Assembly (NCBI RefSeq): GCF_001015195.1
Contig: NZ_LDES01000042.1
Location: 101,574 to 165,573, forward strand
Length of the DNA stretch: 64,000 nucleotides
From: Sphingomonas sp. Y57
Lineage (GTDB): Bacteria > Pseudomonadota > Alphaproteobacteria > Sphingomonadales > Sphingomonadaceae
Reading direction: 5' to 3'
A model generated the notes under the pieces. That model worked only from the letters and a program-made list of their open reading frames with translations, was not told the DNA's origin and did not search any database. Position numbers and translations under genes: made by a program. This document shows, in pieces, positions 39,450-51,075 of this stretch. Every line of letters starts with the position of its first letter. Positions within the stretch are counted from its first letter, which is position 1.

Positions 39450-39665
39450 ATGAGCAAGATCCACCTGGTGTTCGGCGGTCGCGTCAAGGATCCCCAGGGT
39501 CTCGATTTCGAGAACCTCAGCCAGATCGATGTCGTCGGTTTCTACGAAGACTATAAGAGTGCCGAAAAGGCCTGGCGAGGCGCCGCCCAGCGCACGGTCG
39601 ACGATGCCGAGATGAAATATGTGGTGGTCCATCTCCACAAGCTGCTCGAACCTGAGCTGGACTGA
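39450..39665 (+). CDS. DUF4170-family small protein
   Basis: 71 residues beginning MSKIHLVFGGRV, with GGAG about eight bases upstream. Conserved in alphaproteobacteria as a short soluble protein: the core FYEDYKSAEKAWRGAAQRTVDD and VVVHLHKLLEPE is visible. Function unknown. No signal peptide or membrane segment. Confidence 0.8.
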   Translation: MSKIHLVFGGRVKDPQGLDFENLSQIDVVGFYEDYKSAEKAWRGAAQRTVDDAEMKYVVVHLHKLLEPELD

Positions 39666-39680
39666 TCGATCGACGAAACC

Positions 39681-39770
39681 CGTCATCCCGACGAGGCCGC
39701 AATCTCGGGAGGGCGGGAGATGCGGTCGCGGCAGGAGACGCCTGAGATGCCGGCCTCCGCCGGCATGACG
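39681..39770. repeat. REP-like palindromic repeat, copy C
   Basis: Begins CGTCATCCCGAC and ends CCGGCATGACG between the convergent DUF4170 and rhomboid genes. More degenerate in the middle than copy D. Likely a bidirectional transcription or RNA-stability element. Confidence 0.6.
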
Positions 39771-39775
39771 GATTT

Positions 39776-40405
39776 CTAGCGGAGCGATCTTCTCCGTATC
39801 TCCAGCAGCGGCCTGATCAGCAGCAGTCCGGCGAGGAAGCCACCGACATGCGCGCCGGTGGCGATGGCCATGCCGTAATCGGCGAAGGCGAAGCCCATCA
39901 GGAATTGGACCCCGATCCAGGCCGCCGCCAGCCATAGGATATTCACCGCGACGCCCAGCGTCGGATGGCTGGCGAAACCGCGCGGGCGGCCGAACAGCAG
40001 GGCGTAGCCCGCGAACAACGCCGATATGGCGCCGCTTGCGCCGATCATCGGCGTGCCATCGGCCGGATTGACCAGAAACTGCACGCCGGCAGCGGCATAG
40101 GCGCCGACCACGTAGAGGATCGCCAGCCCCACCGGCCCGATCACTGCCTCGACCATCCGTCCGCAGAAGACCAGCATCACCATGTTGAAGCCAAGGTGCA
40201 GTATGCCGCCATGGAGCAGCGTCGCGGTCAGCGGCGTGATCCAGGCAGGCAGCGCGCCGGGAATTTGCGTGCCGCTCAGACGTGCCGGAACGAACCCGCC
40301 GGCGATGTCGGCCGCGTTGCTCCAACCGAGGAGCATGAGCAGGACATAGACCGCCGTCGTGCCGATGGCGATCGCGTTGGTGCAGCGGCTGGGTGGCAAC
40401 CGCAT
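39776..40405 (-). CDS. Rhomboid-family intramembrane serine protease
   Basis: 209 residues, six transmembrane segments. The catalytic dyad is visible: Ser124 in GASGA and His186 in GAHVGG. The upstream helix has HLGFNM (His70, Asn74), the oxyanion-stabilising pair. It probably cleaves single-pass membrane proteins; the substrate is unknown. It lies 17 bases after greA and may be read from the same message. Confidence 0.9.
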   Translation of the reverse strand: MRLPPSRCTNAIAIGTTAVYVLLMLLGWSNAADIAGGFVPARLSGTQIPGALPAWITPLTATLLHGGILHLGFNMVMLVFCGRMVEAVIGPVGLAILYVVGAYAAAGVQFLVNPADGTPMIGASGAISALFAGYALLFGRPRGFASHPTLGVAVNILWLAAAWIGVQFLMGFAFADYGMAIATGAHVGGFLAGLLLIRPLLEIRRRSLR

Positions 40406-40422
40406 CGGCGCCCCGGAGGCGT

Positions 40423-40899
40423 TCAGATGAACTCGATCTTCGAAACGAGATAGAAGCGATCGCCCGACGGCACGGTGACCTCCACCTCGTCGTCGACCTT
40501 TTTGCCGATCAACGCCCGACCCAGCGGGGAATTATAGGAGATCTTGCCGGTCTTGGCGTCCGCCTCGGTCTGGCCGACGATCTGATACCTTACCGGCTTC
40601 TCGTCATCGTCGAGCAGCGTCACGGTCGCGCCGAACACGATCTTGTCGCCGGACAGCGTGCTCGGATCGATCACCTGCGCACGGCTCAGCCGGTCCTCGA
40701 TGTCGGCGATGGACGCCTCGATCTGGCCCTGGCGCTCCTTGGCAGCGTGATATTCGGCATTTTCCGAAAGATCCCCGTGCGCGCGAGCTTCCTCGATCGC
40801 GTCGATGATCAGCGGCCGTTCGGCTTTGAGACGGGCGAGCTCCTCGGTGAGCATCTTCTGCCCTTCCGCCAGCATCGGCAGCTTCTCAATGCTCGCCAT
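40423..40899 (-). CDS. greA: Transcription elongation factor GreA
   Basis: 158 residues, the normal GreA length. N-terminal coiled coil (about 1-75) with the acidic tip segment [13 protein letters not shown], which reaches the RNA polymerase active site to promote transcript cleavage, followed by the FKBP-like domain with [10 protein letters not shown]. It sits downstream of carB, 83 bases away. Confidence 0.97.
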   Translation of the reverse strand: MASIEKLPMLAEGQKMLTEELARLKAERPLIIDAIEEARAHGDLSENAEYHAAKERQGQIEASIADIEDRLSRAQVIDPSTLSGDKIVFGATVTLLDDDEKPVRYQIVGQTEADAKTGKISYNSPLGRALIGKKVDDEVEVTVPSGDRFYLVSKIEFI

Positions 40900-40982
40900 C
40901 GTCCAACAACCCCTTCGTCAAAACCAACGTCCCCGGACGACCCCGGCCGGGCCGCCCGCCCTGAACTCCTGCAATGTGGGGA

Positions 40983-43900
40983 TCAGGCGTGCGAAAGCGA
41001 ATAATAGGATTGAAGCGCGCGCACTTCAAGCTTCCGCTCCCGCAGTGCGCCGATCGCCTGCGCCGCGGCCACGCTCGCCGCCGCCGTCGTGAAGTAAGGA
41101 ACACGGCCATAGAGCGCCGACGTGCGGATCGCCTTCGAATCCAGCAGCGACTGCCAGCCCTCGGTCGTGTTGAAAATGAGGTCGACATCCCCATCGACGA
41201 TGCGGTCGACGATGTTCGGCCTCCCCTCCCGCTTCTTAAGCACCGTTTCGACCTCCAGGCCCTGCTCGCGCAGGAAGGCAGCCGTGCCGCTGGTCGCAAG
41301 AATGGTGAAGTCCATCGCAATGAGCTGCTGCACGGCGGGCAGGATATGCCCCTTGTCACTCTCCTTGACCGAGACGAAAGCAGTGCCGCCGAGCGGCAGC
41401 CTCGTCCCGGCGCCAAGCTGCGCCTTGGAAAAAGCCGTGGCAAAATCACTATCGATTCCCATGACTTCGCCCGTCGACTTCATTTCAGGACTCAGCACGG
41501 GATCGACGCCTGGAAAACGCGCGAACGGGAAGACCGCTTCCTTGACCGCGATATAGTCGACATCGAGCCGGATGCGCGGCAGGGCCTTGAGCCGCTCGCC
41601 GGCCATCACGCGCGCCGCGATCTTAGCGACCGGCTGACCAATCGCCTTGGCAACGAACGGCACTGTGCGGCTGGCGCGCGGATTGACCTCGATCAGATAG
41701 ACCTGGCCGTCCTTGACAGCATATTGGACGTTCATCAGACCGCGGACCTTGAGCGCGCGGGCGAGCGCATCGGTCTGCCGCTCGATCTCGACGATGATAT
41801 CCTTCGGCAGGCTGTAAGGCGGCAATGTGCAGGCGCTGTCACCCGAATGGACACCCGCCTCCTCGATGTGCTGCAGCACGCCGGCGACCACGACATCCTC
41901 GCCATCGCAAATCGCGTCGACATCGACCTCGATCGCGTCACGAAGATACTGGTCGATCAAAACTGGCGAATCGCCAGATACTTGTACCGCAGTGCTGATA
42001 TATTGATCGAGCTGGGACGGGTCCTCGACAATCTCCATCGCGCGGCCACCCAGCACATAGGAAGGCCGCATCAACACCGGATAACCGACCCGCTCCGCGA
42101 CCGCCAGGGCCTCCTCGCGGCTGCGCGCGATGCCGTTGCGCGGCTGGCTGAGACCGAGTTGCCCGACGAGCGCCGCGAAACGCTCGCGATCCTCGGCCAG
42201 GTCAATCGCATCGGGGCTGGTACCGAGGATAGGGATGCCCGCATCCTCCAGTTCCTGCGCCAGCTTGAGCGGGGTCTGCCCGCCGAACTGGACGATCACG
42301 CCCTTGAGCGTGCCCTTCGACTGCTCGACATGCAGGATCTCGAGCACGTCCTCGGCGGTCAGCGGCTCGAAATAGAGCCGGTCCGACGTATCATAGTCGG
42401 TCGAGACCGTCTCCGGGTTGCAGTTGACCATGATCGTCTCATAGCCCGCGTCCGCCAGCGCGAAGCAGGCGTGACAGCAGCAATAGTCGAACTCGATCCC
42501 CTGCCCGATCCGGTTCGGACCGCCGCCCAGGATAACGATCTTCTCACGATCGCTCGGATTGCTCTCGCACTCCGGCTCGCCGAAACTCGGCGCCTCGTAG
42601 GTCGAGTACATATAGGGCGTCTTCGCCTCGAACTCGGCCGCGCAGGTGTCGATCCGCTTGAACACCGGGCGAACGCCGAGCTTCTGGCGATGCGCGCGCA
42701 CCTCCTTCTCGGTGATGCCGCCGGTCATCGCCTTGGCCGCGTCGTGGACGATGCCCGAGCCACGCGCCTGCTCGCGCGCCATGCCCGCGAGGTTGGCCGA
42801 CTGCAGCGCCAGCCAGGCGAGCCGCTTGTCGGAGAAGCCCATCGCCTTCAGCCGGCGCATGCCGCCCGCGTCCTGCGGCAGGCCTTCGCGGCACACCTCT
42901 TCCTCGGCGGCGATGATCTCGGCAAGGCGATCGAGGAACCAGGGCTCGTACTTGGCGATGCGGTGGACATCGTCGACCGAGAGGCCTTCGCGCAGCGCCT
43001 GCGCCGCGACGAGCAGCCGGTCCGGGGTCGGCCGCGCCAGCTCCTCCTCGATCACCGACCGGGGCGCACCCTTCAGGCTCTCGACGACGTTGAAGCCGGC
43101 AAGCCCGGTTTCCAGCCCGCGCAGCGCTTTCTGCATCGATTCGTGGATGTTGCGGCCGATCGCCATCGTCTCGCCGACCGACTTCATAGCGGTGGACAGC
43201 AGTGGCTCCGCCCCCTTGAACTTCTCGAAGGCGAAGCGCGGTATCTTGGTCACGACATAGTCGATCGTGGGTTCGAACGAGGCCGGCGTCGCGCCGGTGA
43301 TGTCGTTCATGATCTCGTCGAGCGTGTAGCCGACCGCCAGCTTGGCGGCGACCTTGGCGATCGGGAAGCCGGTCGCCTTCGACGCCAGCGCCGAGGAGCG
43401 GGACACACGCGGATTCATCTCGATCACGACCAGGCGGCCGTCCGCCGGGTTGACCGCGAACTGGACGTTCGATCCGCCGGTCTCGACACCGATCTCGCGC
43501 AGCACCGCGATCGAGGCGTTGCGCATGATCTGATATTCCTTGTCGGTCAGCGTCAGCGCCGGCGCGACGGTGATGGAATCGCCCGTATGGACGCCCATCG
43601 GATCGACATTCTCGATCGAGCAGATGATGATGCAATTGTCGGCGCGATCGCGCACGACCTCCATCTCATATTCCTTCCAGCCGAGCACCGATTCCTCGAT
43701 CAGCACCTCGGTGGTCGGCGACGCGTCGAGGCCGCCGGTGACGATCTTGACGAACTCGTCCTTGTTGTAGGCGATGCCGCCGCCGGTGCCGCCCATGGTG
43801 AAGCTGGGGCGGATGATCGCCGGCAGGCCGACATAGTCGAGCACGCGCAGCGCCTCGTCGAGCGTGTGGGCGACGTCGGAGCGCGGGCTTTCCAGGCCGA

Positions 43901-44315
43901 TCTTGTCCATCGCCTGGCGGAACTTCAGCCGGTCCTCGGCCTTGTCGATCGCCTCGGCGTCGGCGCCGATCATCTGGCAGCCATATTTCTCCAGCGTGCC
44001 GTCGTTGAACAACGCCAGGGCGGTATTGAGCGCGGTCTGTCCGCCCATCGTCGGCAGGACGGCGTCGGGCCGTTCCTTCTCGATGATCTTGGCAACGATC
44101 TCGGGCGTGATCGGCTCGACATAGGTGGCGTCGGCCATCTCCGGATCGGTCATGATCGTGGCGGGGTTCGAGTTGACGAGGATGATGCGATAGCCCTCCT
44201 CGCGCAGCGCCTTGCAGGCCTGCGTTCCCGAATAGTCGAACTCGCAGGCCTGACCGATGACGATCGGACCCGCGCCGATAATGAGGATGGAGGAGATGTC
44301 AGTGCGCTTGGGCAT
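40983..44315 (-). CDS. carB: Carbamoyl-phosphate synthase large subunit
   Basis: 1110 residues. Two duplicated ATP-grasp halves (about 1-550 and 551-940), then an MGS-like allosteric domain at the C-terminus. [20 protein letters not shown] and [20 protein letters not shown] are the paired N-terminal signatures. It makes carbamoyl phosphate for arginine and pyrimidines with ammonia from CarA. The ATG overlaps the stop of the RraB-like gene (TAATG), an uncommon insert between carA and carB. Confidence 0.98.
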   Translation of the reverse strand: MPKRTDISSILIIGAGPIVIGQACEFDYSGTQACKALREEGYRIILVNSNPATIMTDPEMADATYVEPITPEIVAKIIEKERPDAVLPTMGGQTALNTALALFNDGTLEKYGCQMIGADAEAIDKAEDRLKFRQAMDKIGLESPRSDVAHTLDEALRVLDYVGLPAIIRPSFTMGGTGGGIAYNKDEFVKIVTGGLDASPTTEVLIEESVLGWKEYEMEVVRDRADNCIIICSIENVDPMGVHTGDSITVAPALTLTDKEYQIMRNASIAVLREIGVETGGSNVQFAVNPADGRLVVIEMNPRVSRSSALASKATGFPIAKVAAKLAVGYTLDEIMNDITGATPASFEPTIDYVVTKIPRFAFEKFKGAEPLLSTAMKSVGETMAIGRNIHESMQKALRGLETGLAGFNVVESLKGAPRSVIEEELARPTPDRLLVAAQALREGLSVDDVHRIAKYEPWFLDRLAEIIAAEEEVCREGLPQDAGGMRRLKAMGFSDKRLAWLALQSANLAGMAREQARGSGIVHDAAKAMTGGITEKEVRAHRQKLGVRPVFKRIDTCAAEFEAKTPYMYSTYEAPSFGEPECESNPSDREKIVILGGGPNRIGQGIEFDYCCCHACFALADAGYETIMVNCNPETVSTDYDTSDRLYFEPLTAEDVLEILHVEQSKGTLKGVIVQFGGQTPLKLAQELEDAGIPILGTSPDAIDLAEDRERFAALVGQLGLSQPRNGIARSREEALAVAERVGYPVLMRPSYVLGGRAMEIVEDPSQLDQYISTAVQVSGDSPVLIDQYLRDAIEVDVDAICDGEDVVVAGVLQHIEEAGVHSGDSACTLPPYSLPKDIIVEIERQTDALARALKVRGLMNVQYAVKDGQVYLIEVNPRASRTVPFVAKAIGQPVAKIAARVMAGERLKALPRIRLDVDYIAVKEAVFPFARFPGVDPVLSPEMKSTGEVMGIDSDFATAFSKAQLGAGTRLPLGGTAFVSVKESDKGHILPAVQQLIAMDFTILATSGTAAFLREQGLEVETVLKKREGRPNIVDRIVDGDVDLIFNTTEGWQSLLDSKAIRTSALYGRVPYFTTAAASVAAAQAIGALRERKLEVRALQSYYSLSHA

Positions 44316-44677
44316 TATTCGGTTTTTCCATCCTGAGCGGCACAGCCCCAGCCATCATATTCGACGCCGAAATCGACCTCGATCTGCAGGCAGGCGGCGG
44401 TAAGGGCCTTGATTGATTCCGCATCGGCACGCTGGTCGCGCACCAGAAAGAGACAGGGATCGCCGTCGGGCGAGGTCTCCATGTCGAGATAGTCGAAGCC
44501 CAGCGCCTCCGCCGCCTCGGTCAGGCGCACCAGCGCCTCGGGGCTGCCCCGGAAGCTGACGTCGACCGGGCGCTCGATCTCGGCCCGGTCGCCATGCTCG
44601 GCGAGATCGGCGAGGACCTCCATGTCGGCCCGCCATTCCTCCTCGAGCCGCTGGGGATCGATGGCGCCCTTGGTCAC
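44315..44677 (-). CDS. RraB-like (ribonuclease E regulator B family) protein
   Basis: 120 residues starting with GTG. The family pattern is visible: N-terminal [12 protein letters not shown], alternating strands and helices, and the C-terminal signature EYDGWGC. RraB binds RNase E and slows mRNA decay in E. coli; other family members are uncharacterised, so the molecular role here is tentative. The GTG overlaps the carA stop (GTGA) and its own stop overlaps carB (TAATG), so all three genes are translationally linked. A local role in carAB control is a reasonable inference. Confidence 0.72.
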   Translation of the reverse strand: MTKGAIDPQRLEEEWRADMEVLADLAEHGDRAEIERPVDVSFRGSPEALVRLTEAAEALGFDYLDMETSPDGDPCLFLVRDQRADAESIKALTAACLQIEVDFGVEYDGWGCAAQDGKTE

Positions 44678-45852
44678 GCTTTCGCCTTCAGCTGGGCGAC
44701 GAACTGCTCGAACAGATAATGGCTGTCCTGCGGGCCGGGGCTGGCTTCGGGGTGGTACTGGACGCTGAATGCCGGTTTGTCGGTCAGCCGAAGGCCCGCC
44801 AATGAACCATCGAACAGCGAGATATGGGTAGCCTCGGCGTTGGCCGGCAGGCTGTCGGCGTCGACCGCGAAACCGTGGTTCATGCTGGTGATCTCGACCC
44901 GGCCGTCATCGGTGCGCTTGACGGGATGGTTGGCGCCGCGATGGCCCTGATGCATCTTGTAGGTCTTCGCGCCGACGGCGAGGCCGAGCATCTGGTGGCC
45001 GAGGCAGATGCCGAACAGCGGCGTGCCGACCTCGAGCAGCTTGCGGATCACCGGCACCGCATATTCGCCGGTCGCGGCGGGATCGCCCGGGCCGTTCGAC
45101 AGGAACACGCCGTCCGGCTTGTGGGCCATCACCTCCTCAAAGCTGGCGGTCGCGGGGACGACCGTCACCCGCGCGCCGGCCGCGACCAGGTTGCGGAGGA
45201 TGTTGCGCTTGAGGCCGTAGTCGATCGCGACGACGTGCGGCGCGTCGGCGGTCGCCGCGTCGAGGTCATAGCCCTCGCCCAGCGTCCACAGGCCATCGTT
45301 CCATTTGTAGGTCTGGGTGGCGCTGACCTCCTTGGCGAGGTCCATGCCCTCCAGCCCCGGCCATTCACGCGCCTTCTTGCGGAGCGCCTCGATATCGAAG
45401 CGTCCCTGGCCGTTATGGGCGATGACGCCGTTCGGCGCGCCGTTGACGCGGATCGCGCGGGTGAGCGCACGGGTGTCGACGCCCGAGACGCCGATCCGTC
45501 CATTGGCCTTCAGCCAGGCATCGAGATGCTGGCTGCTGCGGAAATTGGCGGGATCGGTGATATCCTCGCGCACGACCATGCCGAGCGCGTGCGGGTTTGT
45601 CGCCTCGATATCCTCGGCGTTGGTGCCGACATTGCCGATGTGCGGGAAGGTGAAGGTGATGATCTGCCCGGCATAGGAGGGATCGGTCATCACCTCCTGA
45701 TAACCGGTCATCGCGGTGTTGAAGCAGACCTCGCCGACGGCGTCGCCCTCGGCTCCGAATCCCCTGCCCCAGATCAGCGTCCCGTCACCGAGAACCAAAA
45801 CGCCCGTTGCGCCCTCGGGGGGTGTCAGACGCGCGTGATCGGTTTCGGCCAC
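44674..45852 (-). CDS. carA: Carbamoyl-phosphate synthase small subunit
   Basis: 392 residues from a GTG at 45852 with GAGGAGAG six bases upstream. The N-terminal CarA domain begins near GVLVLGDGTLIWGRGFG; the C-terminal class I glutamine amidotransferase domain has the nucleophile in FGICLGHQML and the His/Glu pair in YHPEASPGP. Supplies ammonia from glutamine to CarB. First gene of the carA-rraB-like-carB operon, divergent from yqeY. Confidence 0.98.
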   Translation of the reverse strand: MAETDHARLTPPEGATGVLVLGDGTLIWGRGFGAEGDAVGEVCFNTAMTGYQEVMTDPSYAGQIITFTFPHIGNVGTNAEDIEATNPHALGMVVREDITDPANFRSSQHLDAWLKANGRIGVSGVDTRALTRAIRVNGAPNGVIAHNGQGRFDIEALRKKAREWPGLEGMDLAKEVSATQTYKWNDGLWTLGEGYDLDAATADAPHVVAIDYGLKRNILRNLVAAGARVTVVPATASFEEVMAHKPDGVFLSNGPGDPAATGEYAVPVIRKLLEVGTPLFGICLGHQMLGLAVGAKTYKMHQGHRGANHPVKRTDDGRVEITSMNHGFAVDADSLPANAEATHISLFDGSLAGLRLTDKPAFSVQYHPEASPGPQDSHYLFEQFVAQLKAKA

Positions 45853-45986
45853 TAGGGCTCTCCTCGGCTATAGGTCGGTGGGCAAACGGCGGCGTACCTA
45901 GGGGCCCCTCCTCGGCGGGTCAATTCTATTAAATCAGGAATCTCTGTGCTACGCATCCTCCTTTCCCGAACAGACCGGTGGTTCCC

Positions 45987-46442
45987 ATGATTCGAGACGA
46001 GATCAAGACGGCGCTCGTCGCCGCGATGAAGGCGCGCGACGCCACCACCACCGCGGCGATCCGCCTGATCCAGTCGGCGATCAAGAACCGCGACATCGAG
46101 TTGCGCACTGCCACCCAGCAACCCGACGACGACCTGCTGGTCACCGAGGTGCTGCAGAAGATGATCAAGCAGCGCCGCGAATCGATCGAGATGTACGAGA
46201 AGGGCAACCGACCGGAACTCGCCGCCGCCGAGGCCGCCGAGGTCGCGGTGATCGAGCGCTTCCTGCCGCAGCAGATGAGCGAGGACGAGGCCCGCGCCGC
46301 GATCGACGCCCTCGCGACCGAACTGGGCGCGGCCTCGATCAAGGACATGGGCCGGGTGATGGCCGCGCTCAAGGAGCGCTTCGCCGGCCAGATGGACATG
46401 GCCAAGGCCAGCGGCCTGGTGAAGGCACGGCTGGCGGGATAA
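45987..46442 (+). CDS. GatB/YqeY domain-containing protein
   Basis: 151 residues. The entire protein is a YqeY-like tail domain (MIRDEIKTALVAAMKARDATTTAAIRLI..., ending KASGLVKARLAG) related to the C-terminal part of GatB, which binds tRNA in the amidotransferase. Stand-alone members are common next to dnaG and rpoD in alphaproteobacteria, as here. Function not established. An in-frame GTG lies 9 bases upstream. Confidence 0.87.
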   Translation: MIRDEIKTALVAAMKARDATTTAAIRLIQSAIKNRDIELRTATQQPDDDLLVTEVLQKMIKQRRESIEMYEKGNRPELAAAEAAEVAVIERFLPQQMSEDEARAAIDALATELGAASIKDMGRVMAALKERFAGQMDMAKASGLVKARLAG

Positions 46443-46454
46443 CGGCGCCCTTCT

Positions 46455-46484
46455 CCGTTCGTCCCGAGCGAAGTCGAGGGACGC
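46455..46484. repeat. Short GTCGAG-type palindromic repeat, copy 1
   Basis: CGTCCCGAGCGAAGTCGAGGGACG, an imperfect hairpin between yqeY and the GIY-YIG gene. Related copies are at 46808-46833 (inverted) and 46864-46886. Confidence 0.65.
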
Positions 46485-46526
46485 TGCCCGCTCGACAGCC
46501 GGGTGAGCCTATTGCAATCTCGCTCC

Positions 46527-46919
46527 ATGGCGTTCTGGGTCTATATCCTGCAATGTGCGGATGGGCGGTTCTACACCGGCCAGACCGACGATCTGGAACG
46601 TCGCGTGGCCGAGCATCAGACAGGCGGATATTGTGACTTCACGGCAAGCCGCCGGCCGGTCCGCCTGATGTGGGCCGAAAATTGCCCGACCAGGATCGAG
46701 GCCCTCGAAGCCGAACGGCGGATCAAGCCCTGGTCGCGGGCGAAGAAGCAGGCGCTGATCGCGGGCGACTGGGCCGCGCTTTCCCATTTCGCGCGTCCTC
46801 CTCGCGAACGTCCCTCGACTTCGCTCGGGACGAACGGTGGAGAAATGGAACCGGAAAGGCCGTTGGTGTCGAGCGAAGTCGAGACACGCCCCTCCCGCAA
46901 GCGGGACGGGAGTAGATGA
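46527..46919 (+). CDS. GIY-YIG nuclease-superfamily protein (UPF0213/YhbQ-like)
   Basis: 130 residues. The first ~85 contain the GIY-YIG core, with WVYILQC, FYTGQTDDLERRVAEH and the ALEAERRIKPWSRAKK segment, as in small YhbQ-type proteins. The last ~40 residues are not part of the domain: they are translated from two copies of the GTCGAG-type intergenic repeat (giving STSLGTNG and SSEVETR). The stop overlaps the dnaG start (ATGA), so the extended frame couples it to dnaG. Some homologues act as structure-specific DNA nucleases; activity here is unproven. Confidence 0.85.
   Translation: MAFWVYILQCADGRFYTGQTDDLERRVAEHQTGGYCDFTASRRPVRLMWAENCPTRIEALEAERRIKPWSRAKKQALIAGDWAALSHFARPPRERPSTSLGTNGGEMEPERPLVSSEVETRPSRKRDGSR
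46808..46886. repeat. GTCGAG-type palindromic repeats, copies 2 and 3, within a coding 3' end
   Basis: CGTCCCTCGACTTCGCTCGGGACG (inverted relative to copy 1) and GTGTCGAGCGAAGTCGAGACAC lie inside the 3' end of the GIY-YIG frame, just before dnaG. Confidence 0.7.
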
Positions 46920-48787
46920 GCCTCTCCCCCCAATTCCTCGACGAGCTTCGCGCCCGGGTCACGCTCTCCACCCTGATCGGGCGGTCGGTGAAGCTCGTGA
47001 AGGCGGGGCGCGAGTTCAAGGCGTGCTGCCCGTTCCACAACGAGAAGTCGCCGAGCTTCTACGTCAACGACGAAAAGGGCTTCTATCATTGCTTCGGCTG
47101 CGGCGCGCATGGCGACGCGATCCGTTTCCTGACCGAGGCCAAGGGCCTGACCTTCATCGATGCGGTCAAGGAATTGGCGCAGGGCGCCGGAATGGAGGTC
47201 CCCGCCCCCGACCCGCGCTCGGCGCAACGCAACGAGATGCAGGCCGGGCTCCACGACGTCATGGCGGCCGCGGCGAGCTGGTTCCAGGAACAGCTGGGCG
47301 GGATCGCCGGTGCCGAAGCCCGCGCCTATCTCCAGCGGCGCGGGATCGACGAGCGGCTGGTGAAGAAGTTCGGCATCGGTTTCGCCCCCGATTCGCGCGG
47401 CAAGCTCCGAACCGCCTTGAAAAGCTTCGGCGACGCCAAGCTGATCGAGACCGGGTTGCTGATCCTGGTAGAGGACAAGGAGCCCTATGACCGGTTCCGG
47501 GGGCGGGTGATGATCCCGATCCAGGACCAGCGCGGACGCGTCATCGCCTTTGGCGGACGGATCCTCGACAAGGGCGAACCCAAATATCTGAACTCGCCCG
47601 ACACGCCGCTGTTCGACAAGGGCCGAACCCTGTTCAACATCGAGCGCGCCAGCGCAGCATCGCGCAGGGCCAACCGCGTGATCGCGGTCGAAGGCTATAT
47701 GGACGTGATCGCCTTGGCCAAGGCGGGAATCGACGAAGCCGTCGCCGCCAACGGCACGGCGCTGACCGAAGCACAGCTTGAGCGGATGTGGCGGATGACG
47801 GAGATCCCGATCCTCTGCTTCGACGGCGACAAGGCCGGGCAAAAGGCTGCCGTTCGCGCGGCGCAGCGAGCGCTGCCGATGATCGCGCCGGGACGGACGT
47901 TGCGCTTCGCCCTGCTGCCCGGCGGGCAGGACCCGGACGACCTCGTCAAATCCGGCGGCGCGCGTGCCGTCGAGCAGGTGCTGGAGGAGGCTATCAGCCT
48001 CGACGAGTTGCTGTGGCGCGCCGAATATGAGGCGCAGCCGCTGTCTACGCCCGAGGCGCGCGCCGGCCTGCGCAAGCGGCTCGGCGACCTCGCCGGATCG
48101 ATCCAGGACCGCGACGTGCGCCAGCTCTACCAGGCCGAATTCCGCCGCCGCTTCGATGAATTGTTCGGCAGCACCCAGCGCCGCCCGTTCGAGCGCAACT
48201 TCCAGCCCTTCCAGCCCCGGCAGCAGCGCCGCCCAGGCCAGCCCTGGAAGCCCGAGCCATTGCCGCCCTCACGCGCTGCGCATGCGGTAAACCGGAGTGG
48301 CGTCAATCCGATGGTCGCCCGCGCGGTGATGGCCGGTCTGCTACGCTTCCCATCGCTTTTCTCGTCGCACATGGAAGCGATCGGCCAGCTGGAACTGGCC
48401 GACGAGCGACTCGACAAACTGCGCGCGGAGGCCTTCGAGGCCGGATTTTCCGGGCTCCCGCTTGAAAAGGAAAGCCTCGAAACCATATTGGCCGAGGCGG
48501 GTCTTGGGGCTGTGGTGGAGGAGCTCAAGGCTACGAACGCTCTTGCCTTTTCTTTCCTGCGCGGCAATGCCGATCCTGACCGTGCTATGCGCGATCTCTC
48601 GGCGGCGATCGAGGCCATGGCGGCGCGTCCCTTGCTGGATGCGGCACTGAGGGAGGCGACCGAGCGGTTGGGTATGGCGGCCGACGACGCCGGGCTCGAA
48701 GAGCAGCGCAGGCTGCTCGCGGCCCGCGAAGCGGCGGATCGCGCGCTCACCGACCTCGCCCTGGGCGAGGACGGGGGGGGCGCTTAA
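46916..48787 (+). CDS. dnaG: DNA primase
   Basis: 623 residues. N-terminal CHC2 zinc finger (CCPFHNEKSPSFY...CFGCG), catalytic core with the TOPRIM motifs VIAVEGYMDVIALAKAG and CFDGDKAGQKAA, then a linker (QPFQPRQQRRPGQPWKP) and a helical C-terminal domain that contacts the replicative helicase. It starts in the stop of the GIY-YIG gene and is 53 bases from rpoD, the conserved macromolecular-synthesis order. Confidence 0.97.
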   Translation: MSLSPQFLDELRARVTLSTLIGRSVKLVKAGREFKACCPFHNEKSPSFYVNDEKGFYHCFGCGAHGDAIRFLTEAKGLTFIDAVKELAQGAGMEVPAPDPRSAQRNEMQAGLHDVMAAAASWFQEQLGGIAGAEARAYLQRRGIDERLVKKFGIGFAPDSRGKLRTALKSFGDAKLIETGLLILVEDKEPYDRFRGRVMIPIQDQRGRVIAFGGRILDKGEPKYLNSPDTPLFDKGRTLFNIERASAASRRANRVIAVEGYMDVIALAKAGIDEAVAANGTALTEAQLERMWRMTEIPILCFDGDKAGQKAAVRAAQRALPMIAPGRTLRFALLPGGQDPDDLVKSGGARAVEQVLEEAISLDELLWRAEYEAQPLSTPEARAGLRKRLGDLAGSIQDRDVRQLYQAEFRRRFDELFGSTQRRPFERNFQPFQPRQQRRPGQPWKPEPLPPSRAAHAVNRSGVNPMVARAVMAGLLRFPSLFSSHMEAIGQLELADERLDKLRAEAFEAGFSGLPLEKESLETILAEAGLGAVVEELKATNALAFSFLRGNADPDRAMRDLSAAIEAMAARPLLDAALREATERLGMAADDAGLEEQRRLLAAREAADRALTDLALGEDGGGA

Positions 48788-48840
48788 ACTGTTTGAGGCC
48801 GGCGGTTTCCGGCCGAATATTGATTGAGGGCTGGTCTTAG

Positions 48841-50865
<2,025 letters not shown>

Positions 50866-50884
50866 GACGCGCCCAGCTTTCGAT

Positions 50885-50968
50885 CGTCATCCCGGCGAAA
50901 GCCGGAATCTCCCTGCCTTTTCGCGCTCCAGCGAAGAGAAGTGAGATCCCGGCTTTCACCGGGATGAC
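50885..50968. repeat. REP-like palindromic repeat, copy D (best preserved)
   Basis: GTCATCCCGGCGAAAGCCGG, a ~40-base core, then GAGATCCCGGC...GGGATGAC. The two ends are inverted, and each arm is itself a hairpin. It lies 20 bases after rpoD. Confidence 0.75.
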
Positions 50969-51017
50969 CATGTAGAGGCGCAATCGTCGTCCTCCGAATG
51001 TTTCAGCGCTGAATTAT

Positions 51018-51032
51018 TGCAAACAGTTCGCA
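51018..51032. promoter_or_regulatory. Candidate Fur box upstream of PepSY-DUF2271-DUF4198-apbE operon
   Basis: TGCAAACAGTTCGCA fits the alphaproteobacterial Fur-type pattern TGCnAAtnATTnGCA at 10 of 12 fixed positions. It lies 44 bases before the first start codon, where a repressor would block transcription. The surrounding spacer (50969-51075) is AT-richer than its neighbours. Confidence 0.5.
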
Positions 51033-51075
51033 TTAGCTGTTGCGAGGGTAGATCGTTCGCGCTACGCGGCTGGAC

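Noticed and set aside
40974..44336. Antisense open frame of 1120 codons covering all of carB
   Set aside because: It lies exactly opposite a certain gene; in GC-rich DNA the complement of strongly biased codons rarely makes stops. Its translation shows no domain and is rich in Arg, Asp and His as such artefacts are.
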